From the NCBI GenBank assembly GCA_948470905.1, contig CAOKQK010000024.1, forward strand, positions 1 through 43,123: a stretch of DNA of 43,123 nucleotides. The letters are read 5' to 3'. The notes below the pieces were generated by a model. The model was not told the origin of the DNA, ran no database searches, and saw only the letters and a list, made by a program, of their open reading frames with translations. The stretch's first letter is position 1, and each line of letters starts with the position of its first letter. The stretch comes from an uncultured Lachnospiraceae bacterium. GTDB taxonomy: Bacteria; Bacillota; Clostridia; Lachnospirales; Lachnospiraceae. Below, piece by piece: positions 42,979 to 43,123 of this stretch. The translations under genes were made by a program, and so were the position numbers.

Positions 42979-43021
42979 GAGGCGATGTGGTGGCATCGTC
43001 GACTGACAACAACGCAGCGAT
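42966..43021. repeat. Structured repeat module B, copy 3
   Basis: CAGGTGGCGGAAGGAGG, hairpin CGATG/CATCG (42983-42987 with 42994-42998, plus a T-G pair), then TCGACTGACAACAACGC. It joins module A directly here. It resembles copies at 24-75 and 19738-19802. Confidence 0.6.
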
Positions 43022-43123
43022 GGCGTGAGCAGCAAGTGCTGATTACTCAAGAATTAATGCAACACAGTACTAGTACTCCATCCAGTTAGAAATAACACTT
43101 TGCAAATGTGGAAAAATTTGTTA

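Larger units (their letters stand above)
42821..43123. other. Intergenic region with modules A and B
   Basis: No gene is seen to the window end. It consists of repeat module A copy 2 (42847-42978) running into module B copy 3 (42966-43021), then AT-rich DNA. The region lies where the fumarase beta subunit gene would be expected. Confidence 0.6.

Overview
The window looks like chromosomal DNA of a motile, probably spore-forming Lachnospiraceae (class Clostridia). Evidence for this: moderate GC; strong AAGGAGG-type ribosome binding sites; frequent TTG and GTG starts; a flagellin with its FliS chaperone; DUF2508/YaaL and BofA homologues; and a Tad/Flp pilus locus that carries DUF5702 and DUF6382-FHA genes, a combination I associate with this family. 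I see no rRNA, tRNA, CRISPR array, prophage or transposase.

Layout. 433-4186: heterodimeric ABC exporter (BmrC/BmrD type). 4341-5955: HAD phosphatase and RsmA. 5986-6899 (minus): DUF3021 membrane protein and LytTR regulator, divergent from an ABC-2 exporter pair at 7211-8733. 9027-13282: chemoreceptor, FMN-binding lipoprotein and a 7TM diguanylate cyclase. 13553-17767: a very large repetitive protein with TPR-like, Q/G/Y-rich and P/E-rich parts and a degenerate AAA+-like C-terminus. 17785-19692: glycogen branching enzyme. 19922-22551: an unknown lipoprotein convergent with a c-di-GMP phosphodiesterase. 22824-27746: a large flagellum-associated protein, flagellin and FliS. 27696-28332: divergent yaaL-like and bofA genes. 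28537-39274: the Tad/Flp locus (prepilin peptidase, TadZ-like, TadA, TadB, TadC, Flp pilin, DUF5702, TadE-like with cysteine pairs, second peptidase, second TadE-like, DUF6382-FHA). 39499-41087: rhomboid protease and a flavodoxin-like/SCP2 fusion. 41376-42820: HIT protein and fumarase alpha subunit.

Surface behaviour dominates: swimming (chemoreceptor, flagellin, FliS), c-di-GMP synthesis and breakdown, and a Tad pilus for attachment all lie within 30 kb. This suggests, but does not prove, a coordinated motile-to-sessile switch.

The intergenic DNA is unusually structured. There is a gapless 130-bp repeat pair, a hairpin-bearing repeat in three places, two short interspersed repeats, a 72-bp tandem array directly before the pilin gene, a purine-rich 31-bp array, and several long hairpins and operator-like palindromes. 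These repeats, the 1404-residue repetitive protein and the unusual domain fusions in the Tad locus are the best candidates for undescribed biology. All family names come from reading motifs by eye; no database search was possible.
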